Origin: an uncultured Sphingobacterium sp.
Lineage (GTDB): Bacteria; Bacteroidota; Bacteroidia; Sphingobacteriales; Sphingobacteriaceae
Reading direction: 5' to 3'
Assembly: GCA_947630335.1 (NCBI GenBank)
Contig: CANRHE010000010.1
Span: 1 to 35,968 of the forward strand
Length of the DNA stretch: 35,968 nucleotides
The notes under the pieces are model-generated. The model was not told where the DNA came from. It saw nothing but the letters and a program-made list of their open reading frames with translations, and searched no databases. Position 1 is the first letter of the stretch. Each line of letters starts with the position of its first letter. Both the position numbers and the translations under genes were made by a program. Positions 25,280 to 33,807 of the stretch are shown piece by piece.

Positions 25280-26591
25280 TATAAAGAGTATTTTTACATT
25301 AGCCTTTTGCACACTAATTGGATTAGAAACATGGGCCCAAGAATCAGCTTTGCATGCAAATGCAAACTTAGATGATTTAATTAATTATGCGTTACGTAAC
25401 AAAATTGAACTTAAACAAGCGCGAATAGATCAAGAAATTGGAGAAAAAGAAATTGCTTCTGCCTTATCTGGCTGGTTTCCTCAATTAAATGCCACTGGTA
25501 CATTATCGCATTCATTCCAACTCCCAACGGCAAATATCAATGGAGCGAATGTACCCATGGGACAAAAAAATAATAGCGGATTAACTTTTCAAGCCGACCA
25601 AGCTATAATTAGCCCAGAATTATTTCAAGCCTCTAGAGCTGCACAATTTATTCGTCAAGGTAACAACTTGAATGTAGAAGACACTAAAATAAATACTGTT
25701 GTAAGTGTTAGTAAAGCTTATTATGATATTCTTACTATAGAAGAACAAATAAAAATAGTTCATGAAAATATCGCTCGATTACAACGTCAATTAACTGAAG
25801 CAAAAGCAAGATACGAAGTTGGATTAGTAGATAAAACAGATTACAAAAGAGCACAAATTTCTCTAAATAATGCCAATGCTGAACTAAAGTCAGCAGGTGA
25901 AAGTAGAAAGTATAAATATGACTACTTAAAAATGCTTTTGGCCATCCCTATGGAGCAACCTCTGTCACTATCATTTGCTGGTCAGAATCTAGAAAGTAAT
26001 ATTTTGATTGATACTACAGAATCATTAAATATAGCTAATCGAGTTGAGTACAAACAGCTACAAAATAAAAAGGAAATACAACGTCTAAATACGCAATACC
26101 AAAAGTGGAAATTTCTTCCTAAAGTAGGGGCATATGCGAATTATGCTATGAATTATAGAGACAATTCTTTCTCTACACTCTACAAAAACAATATTCCTAA
26201 CTCATCTGTTGGTTTGAATTTAACGCTTCCATTGTTTACAGGAACTAAACGAATTCAAGAAATCAAAAAATCAGAGCTAATGGAACGTAGATTAACCTTA
26301 GATGTAGAGAATCTACACAATCAAATCAATACTGAATATTCAGCTGCAATGGCTTCTTATAGTTCGAATATAAATGACTGGAAAAATGCAAAAGAAAACA
26401 TTGAGCTTTCTGAAGAGGTCTACAATACTATAAAATTACAATACGATGCAGGTGTAAAAAGTTATTTGGATCTGATGACATCAGAAACTAATTTAAAAAC
26501 TGCTCAAATTAATTATCTAAATGCCTTGTATGCTGTACTTGCAAGCAAATTAGATATTCAAAAAGCATTAGGAACTATTGATACAAAATAA
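25269..26591 (+). CDS. TolC-family outer-membrane efflux protein
   Basis: The outer-membrane channel of a tripartite pump. The 440-residue product has a signal peptide (about 1-24, ending TWAQ) and no lipobox. Two repeated outer-membrane efflux halves are visible: NLDDLINYALRNKIELKQARID near the N-terminus, and the second half with KKEIQRLNTQYQKWKFLPKV. Long coiled-coil helices such as ARLQRQLTEAKARYEVGLVD and AKENIELSEEVYNTIKLQYD are the periplasmic tunnel. GVKSYLDLMTSETNLKTAQINYLNALY is the usual closing block. It overlaps tetR by 11 bases and precedes the adaptor by 27. Confidence 0.94.
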   Translation: MRFNIKSIFTLAFCTLIGLETWAQESALHANANLDDLINYALRNKIELKQARIDQEIGEKEIASALSGWFPQLNATGTLSHSFQLPTANINGANVPMGQKNNSGLTFQADQAIISPELFQASRAAQFIRQGNNLNVEDTKINTVVSVSKAYYDILTIEEQIKIVHENIARLQRQLTEAKARYEVGLVDKTDYKRAQISLNNANAELKSAGESRKYKYDYLKMLLAIPMEQPLSLSFAGQNLESNILIDTTESLNIANRVEYKQLQNKKEIQRLNTQYQKWKFLPKVGAYANYAMNYRDNSFSTLYKNNIPNSSVGLNLTLPLFTGTKRIQEIKKSELMERRLTLDVENLHNQINTEYSAAMASYSSNINDWKNAKENIELSEEVYNTIKLQYDAGVKSYLDLMTSETNLKTAQINYLNALYAVLASKLDIQKALGTIDTK

Positions 26592-26618
26592 ACAAGCATT
26601 ACACTGAAAATATTTATT

Positions 26619-27755
26619 ATGAATAAAAATACATTATTTGCCGCTTTAATAATTAGTGCAGCATTATTTCAACAATCTTGTGGAAACAAGGATAATAAGG
26701 CTGGTGCCGCTCAAGCGCAACAAATGAATGCCGCTACTCCAGTAGGCATGGCGACAGTCTCTACAGAAATTGTATCGGGATTGATAACTTATCCAGCTTA
26801 TGTCGTACCCCTACTTGAAACAGAACTGAGAGCAGAAGTGACTGGATATGTAACGAACATATACGTGACGGATGGAGCTAAAGTATCTAAAGGTCAACGT
26901 TTGTATGAAATAGATAGAACTCGCTATCAAGCGGCTTATGATCAAGCTAAAGCTAACCTTGCTATTGCAAAAGCAAACTTAGATCGCGTACAAACAGATT
27001 TGCAACGTTATCAAACATTATCAGATAAAGATGCCATAGCTAAGCAAACTTTGGACTATGCATACACTGATTTAAATAATCAAAAAGCCCAAGTACAATC
27101 AGCCGAAGCGGCACTGACAACGGCACTGACAAACTTACAACGTTCAGTTATCGTCGCTCCTTTTTCAGGAACAATTGGTATCTCACAAGTTAGAACTGGA
27201 GCTTTAGTTAGCGCAGGTACAACTCTACTTAACACGGTATCATCTACTGACCCTATTGCTGTTGAATTTCAAATCAACGAAAAAGATATAAGCACTTTTA
27301 CTAAGCTACAGCAAGAAGGTGCTAGTTCTCAAATATTCGCAACATTACCTGATGGCTCACGTTATGAAGTACCAGGAAAGATTGCTACTATAGATAGAGC
27401 TGTAGATAGCCAAACAGGAACATTAAAAGTAAGAGCAGCATTTGCCAACCCTTCCAATTTATTACGTGCTGGTATGAATACTACGCTTAACGTACAGACT
27501 ACTTCTGTAGAAGAAGAGGTCGTTATACCATACAAAGCAGTATTCGAACAACTAGGTGTATTTAACGTTTATACTGTCAACGATAGCAGCCAAGTAGAGG
27601 TTAAACAAATCTCGCTAGGTCATAAAATTGGTGACAAAGTCATTATCAAATCTGGATTAAATACCGGTGATAAAATTGTAACTGAAGGTGTAGCTTCCAT
27701 CCGTCCAGGTGCTACAGTGACAGAAATAAAAGCAGAAACAACAGATAAAAAATAA
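26619..27755 (+). CDS. RND efflux periplasmic adaptor lipoprotein (AcrA-like)
   Basis: The membrane-fusion subunit joining permease and TolC. The 378-residue lipoprotein has lipobox FQQSC (Cys21). The lipoyl-like half begins ELRAEVTGYVTNIYVTDGAKVSKGQRLYEID, followed by an alpha-hairpin with YDQAKANLAIAKANLDRVQTDL. The second lipoyl half is VIVAPFSGTIGISQVRTGALV. A beta-barrel and a membrane-proximal domain follow (VVIPYKAVFEQLGVFNVYTV). It sits between the TolC and permease genes in the standard order. Confidence 0.95.
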   Translation: MNKNTLFAALIISAALFQQSCGNKDNKAGAAQAQQMNAATPVGMATVSTEIVSGLITYPAYVVPLLETELRAEVTGYVTNIYVTDGAKVSKGQRLYEIDRTRYQAAYDQAKANLAIAKANLDRVQTDLQRYQTLSDKDAIAKQTLDYAYTDLNNQKAQVQSAEAALTTALTNLQRSVIVAPFSGTIGISQVRTGALVSAGTTLLNTVSSTDPIAVEFQINEKDISTFTKLQQEGASSQIFATLPDGSRYEVPGKIATIDRAVDSQTGTLKVRAAFANPSNLLRAGMNTTLNVQTTSVEEEVVIPYKAVFEQLGVFNVYTVNDSSQVEVKQISLGHKIGDKVIIKSGLNTGDKIVTEGVASIRPGATVTEIKAETTDKK

Positions 27756-27787
27756 TAATTCGCGCTAATAACGCTAAATAAAGAAAC

Positions 27788-30700
27788 ATGATTTCAGAAG
27801 TATTTATTAAACGGCCTATAACAGCGATAGTAGTTTCTATTCTAATTACAGTAATCGGCACTATATCACTGTTTACATTACCCGTTTCCCAATACCCTTC
27901 CATCGCACCTCCTACAGTTACAGTAACTGCAAATTATACAGGAGCCGATGCCCAAACGGTAGAACAAACCGTTACGACCCCTATTGAGAGTCAAATCAAT
28001 GGTACTCCTGGTATGATATATATGTCATCAAATAGTACATCGAATGGACAATCTCAGATCACGGTAACCTTTGAGGTAGGTACAGATATCGATGTGGCTA
28101 CATTAGACGTACAAAACAGGGTTGGTATTGCAGAACCTTCATTACCAGAAGCTGTAAGACGTCTAGGTGTTACGACACGTAAAGCTAATACAGATATATT
28201 GATGTTAGTATCATTAGTATCACCTGACGGTACACGTGATGACAAATTTTTGTCAAACTATGCTAACCTATACGTCAAAGATGCACTTATGCGTGTACAA
28301 GGTGTCGGTGACGTAACCCTATTCGGTCAACCGTTTGCTATGCGTGTATGGTTAGATGCTAACAAACTAGCCAATCTTAATATGACCCCTGCGGATGTAT
28401 CAGCTGCAATTGCTGAACAAAACATACGTGTACCTGGGGGGGCAGTGGGATCTAGCCCGCAAGAATCATCGACCGTCTTTGAATATCCTGTCATAACTGA
28501 TTCTGATTTATCAGAGGTTGAAGATTTTGAAAACATTGTCGTAAAAACAAGTACTGATGGTTCGATTGTATTACTTAAAGATGTAGCTAAAGTTGAATTA
28601 GGATTATTTAATTACGGGACATCTACTAAAGTAAATGGTATGAATTCAGTTGGTATGATGGTCAACCAAACTCCTGGTGGTAATGCAGTACAAACAGCTG
28701 ATGGAATTTATGAAACACTGGACAAATTAAAAGAATCATTCCCTTCTGGTGTAGACTATGTAGTAGGTTATGAAACAGTATCCGTAGTCAACGCTTCTAT
28801 TGACTCCGTAGTTCACACATTACGCGATGCTATTATTCTTGTTACCCTAGTAGTATTTATATTCTTACAGAGCTGGAGAGCGACATTAATACCTGTATTA
28901 GCCATCCCAGTATCCATTGTAGGTACATTTATATTCTTTACTCTATTTGGTTTCTCTATCAACAACTTGACCATGCTTGCCTTTGTACTCGCTATTGGTA
29001 TTGTGGTAGATGATGCTATTGTAGTTGTAGAAGCTGTACAGCATTATATAGATCATTACAAAATGTCGGCGAAAGAGGCGACTATGCGTGCGATGAAAGA
29101 TATAACAGCGCCGGTTATTGCTATCGCTTTAATCTTAGCAGCTGTATTCGTTCCTGTAGGCTTTATACCAGGTATGGTAGGTAAATTATATCAACAATTT
29201 GCCATCACCATTGCTGTATCAGTAATGCTATCTGCATTCATAGCGCTTTCACTAACACCCGCATTATGTACTTTACTATTAAAACCAACCACGGTTACTA
29301 AAGACTCTAAAGGATTAAATAAGTTATTTTTTAGATTCAATCAATGGTTTGAAAGAGTAACCTATCGTTATTCTAATGGAGTTAGAAAAGCTATTAAAGC
29401 TTCTACCTTAGTTCTAATCATACTGTTGTGTATATTTATCGGTACGGGATATATGTTGAATACGAAATCAACTGGTTTTATTCCAACGGAAGATGGAGGT
29501 ATGTTCTTTGCAGGTGTAACTTTACCTGAAGGTGCTTCTGCACAACGGACTAATGAAGTTTTAGCAGAATTAGAGCAAGAACTTAAAGCTGATTTTCCAG
29601 AGATTAATTATGTAACTGCTATTTCTGGTATCAACATTCTGAACAGATCTTTCAAATCAAATGGAGCTTCCCTATTCGTATCGTTGAAACCTTGGGCTGA
29701 GCGTGAACGTACAGCAAATGAAATAACAGGAGCTATCATGGGTAAATATGCGAAATACCCTAAAGCACGTGTACTTGCAGTAACCCCTCCGGCAATTCCA
29801 GGATTGGGATCATCAGGTGGTTTTTCTATGCTGATTCAAGATTTACAAACCGTTGACATCAAACAATTCGAAGCAGTTGTTGGTAATTTCCTAGCTGAAG
29901 CTAATAAGCGTCCAGAAATTGGAATGGCCTATACTTTATTTAATTCCAACTCACCAAACTACAAATTGACGGTCAACCGTGAACAAGCAAAACGAATGGG
30001 AGTTCCAATTTCAAGTATATATTCAACTATATCGTCATACTTGGGATCTAGCTATGTAAATGACTTTACAAAATATGGCCGTAACTTCCGTGTAGTAACA
30101 CAGGCTGATGTAGATTATAGAATGGATATAGATGATATTAATAAACTATATGTGAAAAATGTAAATGGCCAACCTGTACCAATGGGTACATTAGTTTCAT
30201 ATGAATTGATAACGATGCCTTCAATCATTAATCACTATAATATTTTTAGAAGTATAGATTTATCCGGTAATGCTGCTCCTGGCTACAGTTCTGGAGACGT
30301 ATTGAATGCTTTGGAAGAAGTGGCAGCCCAAACCCTGCCTGCTGGATTTGATTATCAATTTTCAGGATTGTCACTACAAGAAAAACAATCCGGTTCTAAA
30401 ACAGTACAAATATTTGCATTATGTATTCTATTTGTATTCCTACTTTTGGCGTCACTATATGAAAGTTGGTCTGTTCCTTTCTCTATCCTTCTTTCCGTTC
30501 CATTAGGTATTTTCGGAGCAATGCTAACCTTAGTTCTTATCCCAAGCTTAGATAATAATATCTATGCACAAATTGGTCTAGTAACAATTATAGGTTTGGC
30601 AGCCAAAAATGCGATTCTGATTGTGGAGTTTGCCAAAGAGCGTGTGGATATAGGTATGAATCTATTAGATGCTACTTTGGACGCTGTTAAACTACGTCTA

Positions 30701-30958
30701 AGACCCATCATAATGACTTCATTAGCCTTCATATTAGGTATTGTACCATTGATGCTTTCTAGTGGAGCAGGCGCTATATCACGTCAAACAATTGGTTGGA
30801 CCGTATTTGGAGGTATGATGGCAGCAACATTTTTTGCAATTTTTGTCGTGCCCGTTCTGTTTTATGTAATCACTAGGTTTGCATATGGAAAGAAAAAACT
30901 TGCTGATCTAGAAGCGTCTTTCACAGAAGAAAAGAAAAATCAATTAAGTGCCCATTAA
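27788..30958 (+). CDS. RND multidrug efflux permease (AcrB/HAE1 type)
   Basis: A proton-driven inner-membrane pump for hydrophobic or amphiphilic drugs and toxic metabolites. The 1056 residues and 12-helix layout fit the HAE1 family. The N-terminal signature is MISEVFIKRPITAIVVSILI. The proton-relay residues are present: Asp408 and Asp409 in IGIVVDDAIVVVEAV, and Lys940 in GLAAKNAILIVEFAKE. Porter-domain blocks such as PGVGDVTLFG-like QGVGDVTLFGQPFAMRVWL are also visible. The start lies 32 bases after the adaptor and the gene ends the operon. The natural substrate cannot be read. Confidence 0.97.
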   Translation: MISEVFIKRPITAIVVSILITVIGTISLFTLPVSQYPSIAPPTVTVTANYTGADAQTVEQTVTTPIESQINGTPGMIYMSSNSTSNGQSQITVTFEVGTDIDVATLDVQNRVGIAEPSLPEAVRRLGVTTRKANTDILMLVSLVSPDGTRDDKFLSNYANLYVKDALMRVQGVGDVTLFGQPFAMRVWLDANKLANLNMTPADVSAAIAEQNIRVPGGAVGSSPQESSTVFEYPVITDSDLSEVEDFENIVVKTSTDGSIVLLKDVAKVELGLFNYGTSTKVNGMNSVGMMVNQTPGGNAVQTADGIYETLDKLKESFPSGVDYVVGYETVSVVNASIDSVVHTLRDAIILVTLVVFIFLQSWRATLIPVLAIPVSIVGTFIFFTLFGFSINNLTMLAFVLAIGIVVDDAIVVVEAVQHYIDHYKMSAKEATMRAMKDITAPVIAIALILAAVFVPVGFIPGMVGKLYQQFAITIAVSVMLSAFIALSLTPALCTLLLKPTTVTKDSKGLNKLFFRFNQWFERVTYRYSNGVRKAIKASTLVLIILLCIFIGTGYMLNTKSTGFIPTEDGGMFFAGVTLPEGASAQRTNEVLAELEQELKADFPEINYVTAISGINILNRSFKSNGASLFVSLKPWAERERTANEITGAIMGKYAKYPKARVLAVTPPAIPGLGSSGGFSMLIQDLQTVDIKQFEAVVGNFLAEANKRPEIGMAYTLFNSNSPNYKLTVNREQAKRMGVPISSIYSTISSYLGSSYVNDFTKYGRNFRVVTQADVDYRMDIDDINKLYVKNVNGQPVPMGTLVSYELITMPSIINHYNIFRSIDLSGNAAPGYSSGDVLNALEEVAAQTLPAGFDYQFSGLSLQEKQSGSKTVQIFALCILFVFLLLASLYESWSVPFSILLSVPLGIFGAMLTLVLIPSLDNNIYAQIGLVTIIGLAAKNAILIVEFAKERVDIGMNLLDATLDAVKLRLRPIIMTSLAFILGIVPLMLSSGAGAISRQTIGWTVFGGMMAATFFAIFVVPVLFYVITRFAYGKKKLADLEASFTEEKKNQLSAH

Positions 30959-30980
30959 GTTGGCATCTAAATCTATTTAA

Positions 30981-31017
30981 AGAAAGGCTATGGTTATTTA
31001 GTAACCATAGCCTTTCT
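30981..31017 (+). terminator. Terminator of the RND operon
   Basis: A perfect 16-bp stem (30981-30996 with 31002-31017, core GGCTATGGTTA/TAACCATAGCC) with loop TTTAG, 22 bases past the permease stop. The T tract is short. Confidence 0.75.
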
Positions 31018-31097
31018 ACATTATAAGAGATATAATTAATATCAGATATTTTAACATCTAATAATCAGGTAGTTTAAACATTATTAAAAAAAAGTTT

Positions 31098-31128
31098 TTG
31101 GATATATCGATTTTAGCTATATATTTGC
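31098..31128 (+). promoter_or_regulatory. Promoter of tRNA-Leu
   Basis: TTTG (31098-31101), a 19-base spacer and TATATTTG (31121-31128). Same boxes and spacing as the tRNA-Phe promoter. Confidence 0.85.
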
Positions 31129-31152
31129 ACTGTCAAAACAATAAAACAGCAT

Positions 31153-31234
31153 GCCCAGCTGGCGGAATTGGTAGACGCGTTGGTCTCAAACACCAATATC
31201 TTCGGATGTGCCGGTTCGACTCCGGCGCTGGGTA
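31153..31234 (+). tRNA. tRNA-Leu (CAA)
   Basis: Acceptor GCCCAGC pairs with GCTGGGT (last pair G-T). The anticodon stem TTGGT/ACCAA encloses CTCAAAC with anticodon CAA. A long variable arm (TATCTTCGGATGT) marks a class II tRNA, and the T-arm is GCCGG TTCGACT CCGGC. CCA is not encoded. Confidence 0.96.
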
Positions 31235-31242
31235 CACAAAAC

Positions 31243-31275
31243 AAAAAAGCGATCGATAAAGATCGCTTTTTTGTT
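31243..31275 (+). terminator. Terminator of tRNA-Leu
   Basis: Stem AAAAAAGCGATC/GATCGCTTTTTT (31243-31254 with 31261-31272), six-base loop, T-rich tail. Confidence 0.9.
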
Positions 31276-31339
31276 TTTATACTTATGCAAGGTATTTGTT
31301 AATGACTTCTGATAACAAAATAAAATAGGAGATCTTATA

Positions 31340-31522
31340 ATGTATAAAGTTAAAAAATTTGTAAAACATAAAACTTTCGGAAAACACATCAAAATGCAAA
31401 TATTAGATGTAGCTGAACATGAAAACAGCAAAGAATATAATTTATACCACTGTAGATATTTTGAGAATGGAGTATTTCATTCCGCTGATTTTTATGAATT
31501 CGAATTAGAAGCAGCAGACTAA
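31340..31522 (+). CDS. Small basic protein of unknown function (60 residues)
   Basis: A short frame coding a compact protein. The N-terminus is very basic (YKVKKFVKHKTFGKHIK). The rest alternates hydrophobic and charged residues like a small beta sheet (MQILDVAEH, YNLYHCRYFENGVFHSADFYEFELE), with an acidic C-terminus. There is no signal peptide. AGGAG-like sequence (TAGGAGATC) lies 11 bases before the ATG, a stronger ribosome site than most genes here. No family recognised. It stands alone between two terminators. Confidence 0.6.
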   Translation: MYKVKKFVKHKTFGKHIKMQILDVAEHENSKEYNLYHCRYFENGVFHSADFYEFELEAAD

Positions 31523-31680
31523 GTTATTAGTTGATAAAGTAAGAGGAATTCCGACCCTCAACGAAATATTTATCAACTTTTAATATACATGTATCAAGAT
31601 ATATTTACAAGTCTTGATTCAAATAACTTGTTAAACAACATGTTAAAAAAGTATAATAATATAAGAAGTTACGATTACAT

Positions 31681-31716
31681 AAAGAATCCCGACATCAATA
31701 GATGTCGGGATTCTTT
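31681..31716. terminator. Bidirectional terminator before the fimbrillin-like operon end
   Basis: A perfect 16-bp stem (31681-31696 with 31701-31716, core GAATCCCGACATC/GATGTCGGGATTC) with loop AATA, flanked by A and T bases. It can end the 60-residue gene rightward and the lipoprotein operon leftward. Confidence 0.85.
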
Positions 31717-31765
31717 ATGTAAGACATTTATAAAATAATTTCTTGTCCTTATTCTCAATAAAGAA

Positions 31766-33796
31766 CTAATTACTATTAGAATTTATACCGAAAAATTCTG
31801 ATTGATATAGAGCCCATGTCATTAAGTTTCCAAATAATGCCGAATTATCAACCTCAGAATTATAATCAATACCTTTATTAAAAACAACATCTCTAAAAGA
31901 ACCTAAGTTATAACCATATTTCTTTGATATAGGTTCAAACGTTTCACTTATCGCAAATGGATAATTACCCCATTCGTTTTGGACGTTTACACTTATACCA
32001 GAACTTGTTTTAGCTTGACTTCTTAAAAAGGTAGAATTTCCTATCCAAAATAGGCTTTTAGAATTATGTTTAAACATGGATGGAGAAGATGTTGAACGGT
32101 CTTCAGGAGCTACATTATCAGCCTGAGGATTACTGTAAGTTGTTGCTTCATTGCTACCAAGGCCAAGTGGTAAATTATCCAAATGGGTAACGTGATGTGC
32201 GTCATTACCCCAATATTTTCCTTCTAGATTACCAAATGGTCCATTCACGATCATATCATTTATAGTACCTGTATGGTTTATTTTTAATAAAGATCCATAT
32301 CCATTTATATTATTTTTAGGCACAATATTATTACGGGCAAACAAGGAATTCATAAATGATTGAACTTTGTCCATACCTGTCATATTTAGATCAGACATCA
32401 TTATAACAACCCCCCCATTATTCAAATAATTAATCAAACCTGTTATATCATCAGTGTCTAAATTATATCTAGATATAATTACAATATCTGGTTTTAGCAA
32501 TAATTTATCATCTAAAGTTCCATCATCAAAACATCTTATATGTTTAAAACCATCTGTATGCACTTTGCTATTTAGTTGCGTACCAAAATTATTAGGCGAT
32601 TTTATTAAATTAAATGATTGTCTATGACTACTTGCATTCCATACAGTGTTAATACCAAATACTCCAGTAGGCTGAGCTGCATAAGAATAATCAGTATCAG
32701 GCGCTTCTTCTTTAGTAACATGAAGAATAGTCTTTACAGGAATTCTATATCTAAAAGCCATACTAGCAACATGTGACTTATTCATAGAAGGATTAAACAA
32801 AAAATTGACATCCTTAGCTGGATCAGTAATTTTATGCAAATCCTTTACTATATTATTCTGATTGACACTTAATTTCTTTACTTTAATAGTAAAGTTAGTA
32901 ATAGCATTAGGATCTACTGTATAAAATTTTGCTTGTAATATTTTACTTTCAGGTATAACTTTAAAATCACTAAGATTCAATTCAGATCGAAGCACCGTAC
33001 TAGTATTAGAAACATTACCTGATTTAAGATCCAATGTCCCCTTCTTGAAGTATGAATCTGAACCGAACTCCATTAATAAATCACTAATATCACCATAAAG
33101 GCCTTCAGTATCCAAATTAACCACAAATTCTGCTACCTTAAAATCAAAAACAATACCCAATGAATCAGCAGGAGTATTAACGGTTATAGGCGCAGTAGAA
33201 CCATCCCATAAAAGGTCTTTTTCGATACTACTTTCTAACATATAGTTATCATTTATAAAATTCACTGACGGCATAGCTTCTTTAGAATTGTGAGTATAAG
33301 CACGCCAATAATAACTTTTTCCAGTTTTCACATTGATTGACAAAGCTTGATTAACTTTAGTTTCAACGTTAGCTACTAAACTATTAGTCTCACTATCAAA
33401 AAGTAATAAACGATAGCGTATATCATGATCAACAGGAACAATAGATGCAAACTTTGTTACGTTGTTTTTTTTCACTGATATAGTAGGAACCTCAGTACTT
33501 GACTCACGAGTCCCAATAGTAGATTGACTAAATAAGTTGACTTTAGTACTCAAGGCATCAACCTGAATATCATGACTTTCTATATTTTCATTGGAGGAAT
33601 TCGTAGTACTAGATATTTTACTATTTACTTTTGTAAATTCATTATTCATTCCTTTTACAGTAAAAACTAACTTCGCCTCCCCTTCACCTGTTGCCCCTAT
33701 ATCTTGAACATCTTTCTTACACCCCATTATAGTCAGTACAAAGCCAAAGATCAACAGGTTTCTAAAAAAAGAATATTTTATTAAATTTAAGTTCAT
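31766..33796 (-). CDS. Fimbrillin-like lipoprotein with a C-terminal GATase1/ThuA-like domain
   Basis: A 676-residue surface lipoprotein. The lipobox is TIMGC (Cys26), followed by charged KKD. Residues about 35-345 form a beta-rich region like fimbrillin/Mfa-type proteins, with the block TGKSYYWRAYTHNSKEAMPS (158-177). After RIPVKTILHV (351-360) the protein changes: 356-510 has alternating alpha/beta pattern, with LLLKPDIVIISRYNL (432-446) and INYLNNGGVVIMMSDLNMTG (455-474). These resemble the core of class I glutamine amidotransferase-like or ThuA-like domains. The classic GATase Cys is not seen, so it may bind rather than catalyse. The C-terminal WALYQSEFFGINSNSN closes the domain. It is the last gene of a leftward operon, 11 bases after the FISUMP gene. 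Confidence 0.7.
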   Translation of the reverse strand: MNLNLIKYSFFRNLLIFGFVLTIMGCKKDVQDIGATGEGEAKLVFTVKGMNNEFTKVNSKISSTTNSSNENIESHDIQVDALSTKVNLFSQSTIGTRESSTEVPTISVKKNNVTKFASIVPVDHDIRYRLLLFDSETNSLVANVETKVNQALSINVKTGKSYYWRAYTHNSKEAMPSVNFINDNYMLESSIEKDLLWDGSTAPITVNTPADSLGIVFDFKVAEFVVNLDTEGLYGDISDLLMEFGSDSYFKKGTLDLKSGNVSNTSTVLRSELNLSDFKVIPESKILQAKFYTVDPNAITNFTIKVKKLSVNQNNIVKDLHKITDPAKDVNFLFNPSMNKSHVASMAFRYRIPVKTILHVTKEEAPDTDYSYAAQPTGVFGINTVWNASSHRQSFNLIKSPNNFGTQLNSKVHTDGFKHIRCFDDGTLDDKLLLKPDIVIISRYNLDTDDITGLINYLNNGGVVIMMSDLNMTGMDKVQSFMNSLFARNNIVPKNNINGYGSLLKINHTGTINDMIVNGPFGNLEGKYWGNDAHHVTHLDNLPLGLGSNEATTYSNPQADNVAPEDRSTSSPSMFKHNSKSLFWIGNSTFLRSQAKTSSGISVNVQNEWGNYPFAISETFEPISKKYGYNLGSFRDVVFNKGIDYNSEVDNSALFGNLMTWALYQSEFFGINSNSN

Positions 33797-33807
33797 AATT
33801 TTATTGT

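Noticed and set aside
27712..27903. Leftward frame over the adaptor/permease junction, and similar antisense frames in the permease
   Set aside because: Opposite to strongly coding genes and without any recognisable motif.
31589..31738. Rightward 49-codon frame beginning MYQDIFTSLD
   Set aside because: It runs straight through the strong terminator hairpin at 31681-31716 and has no start signals.
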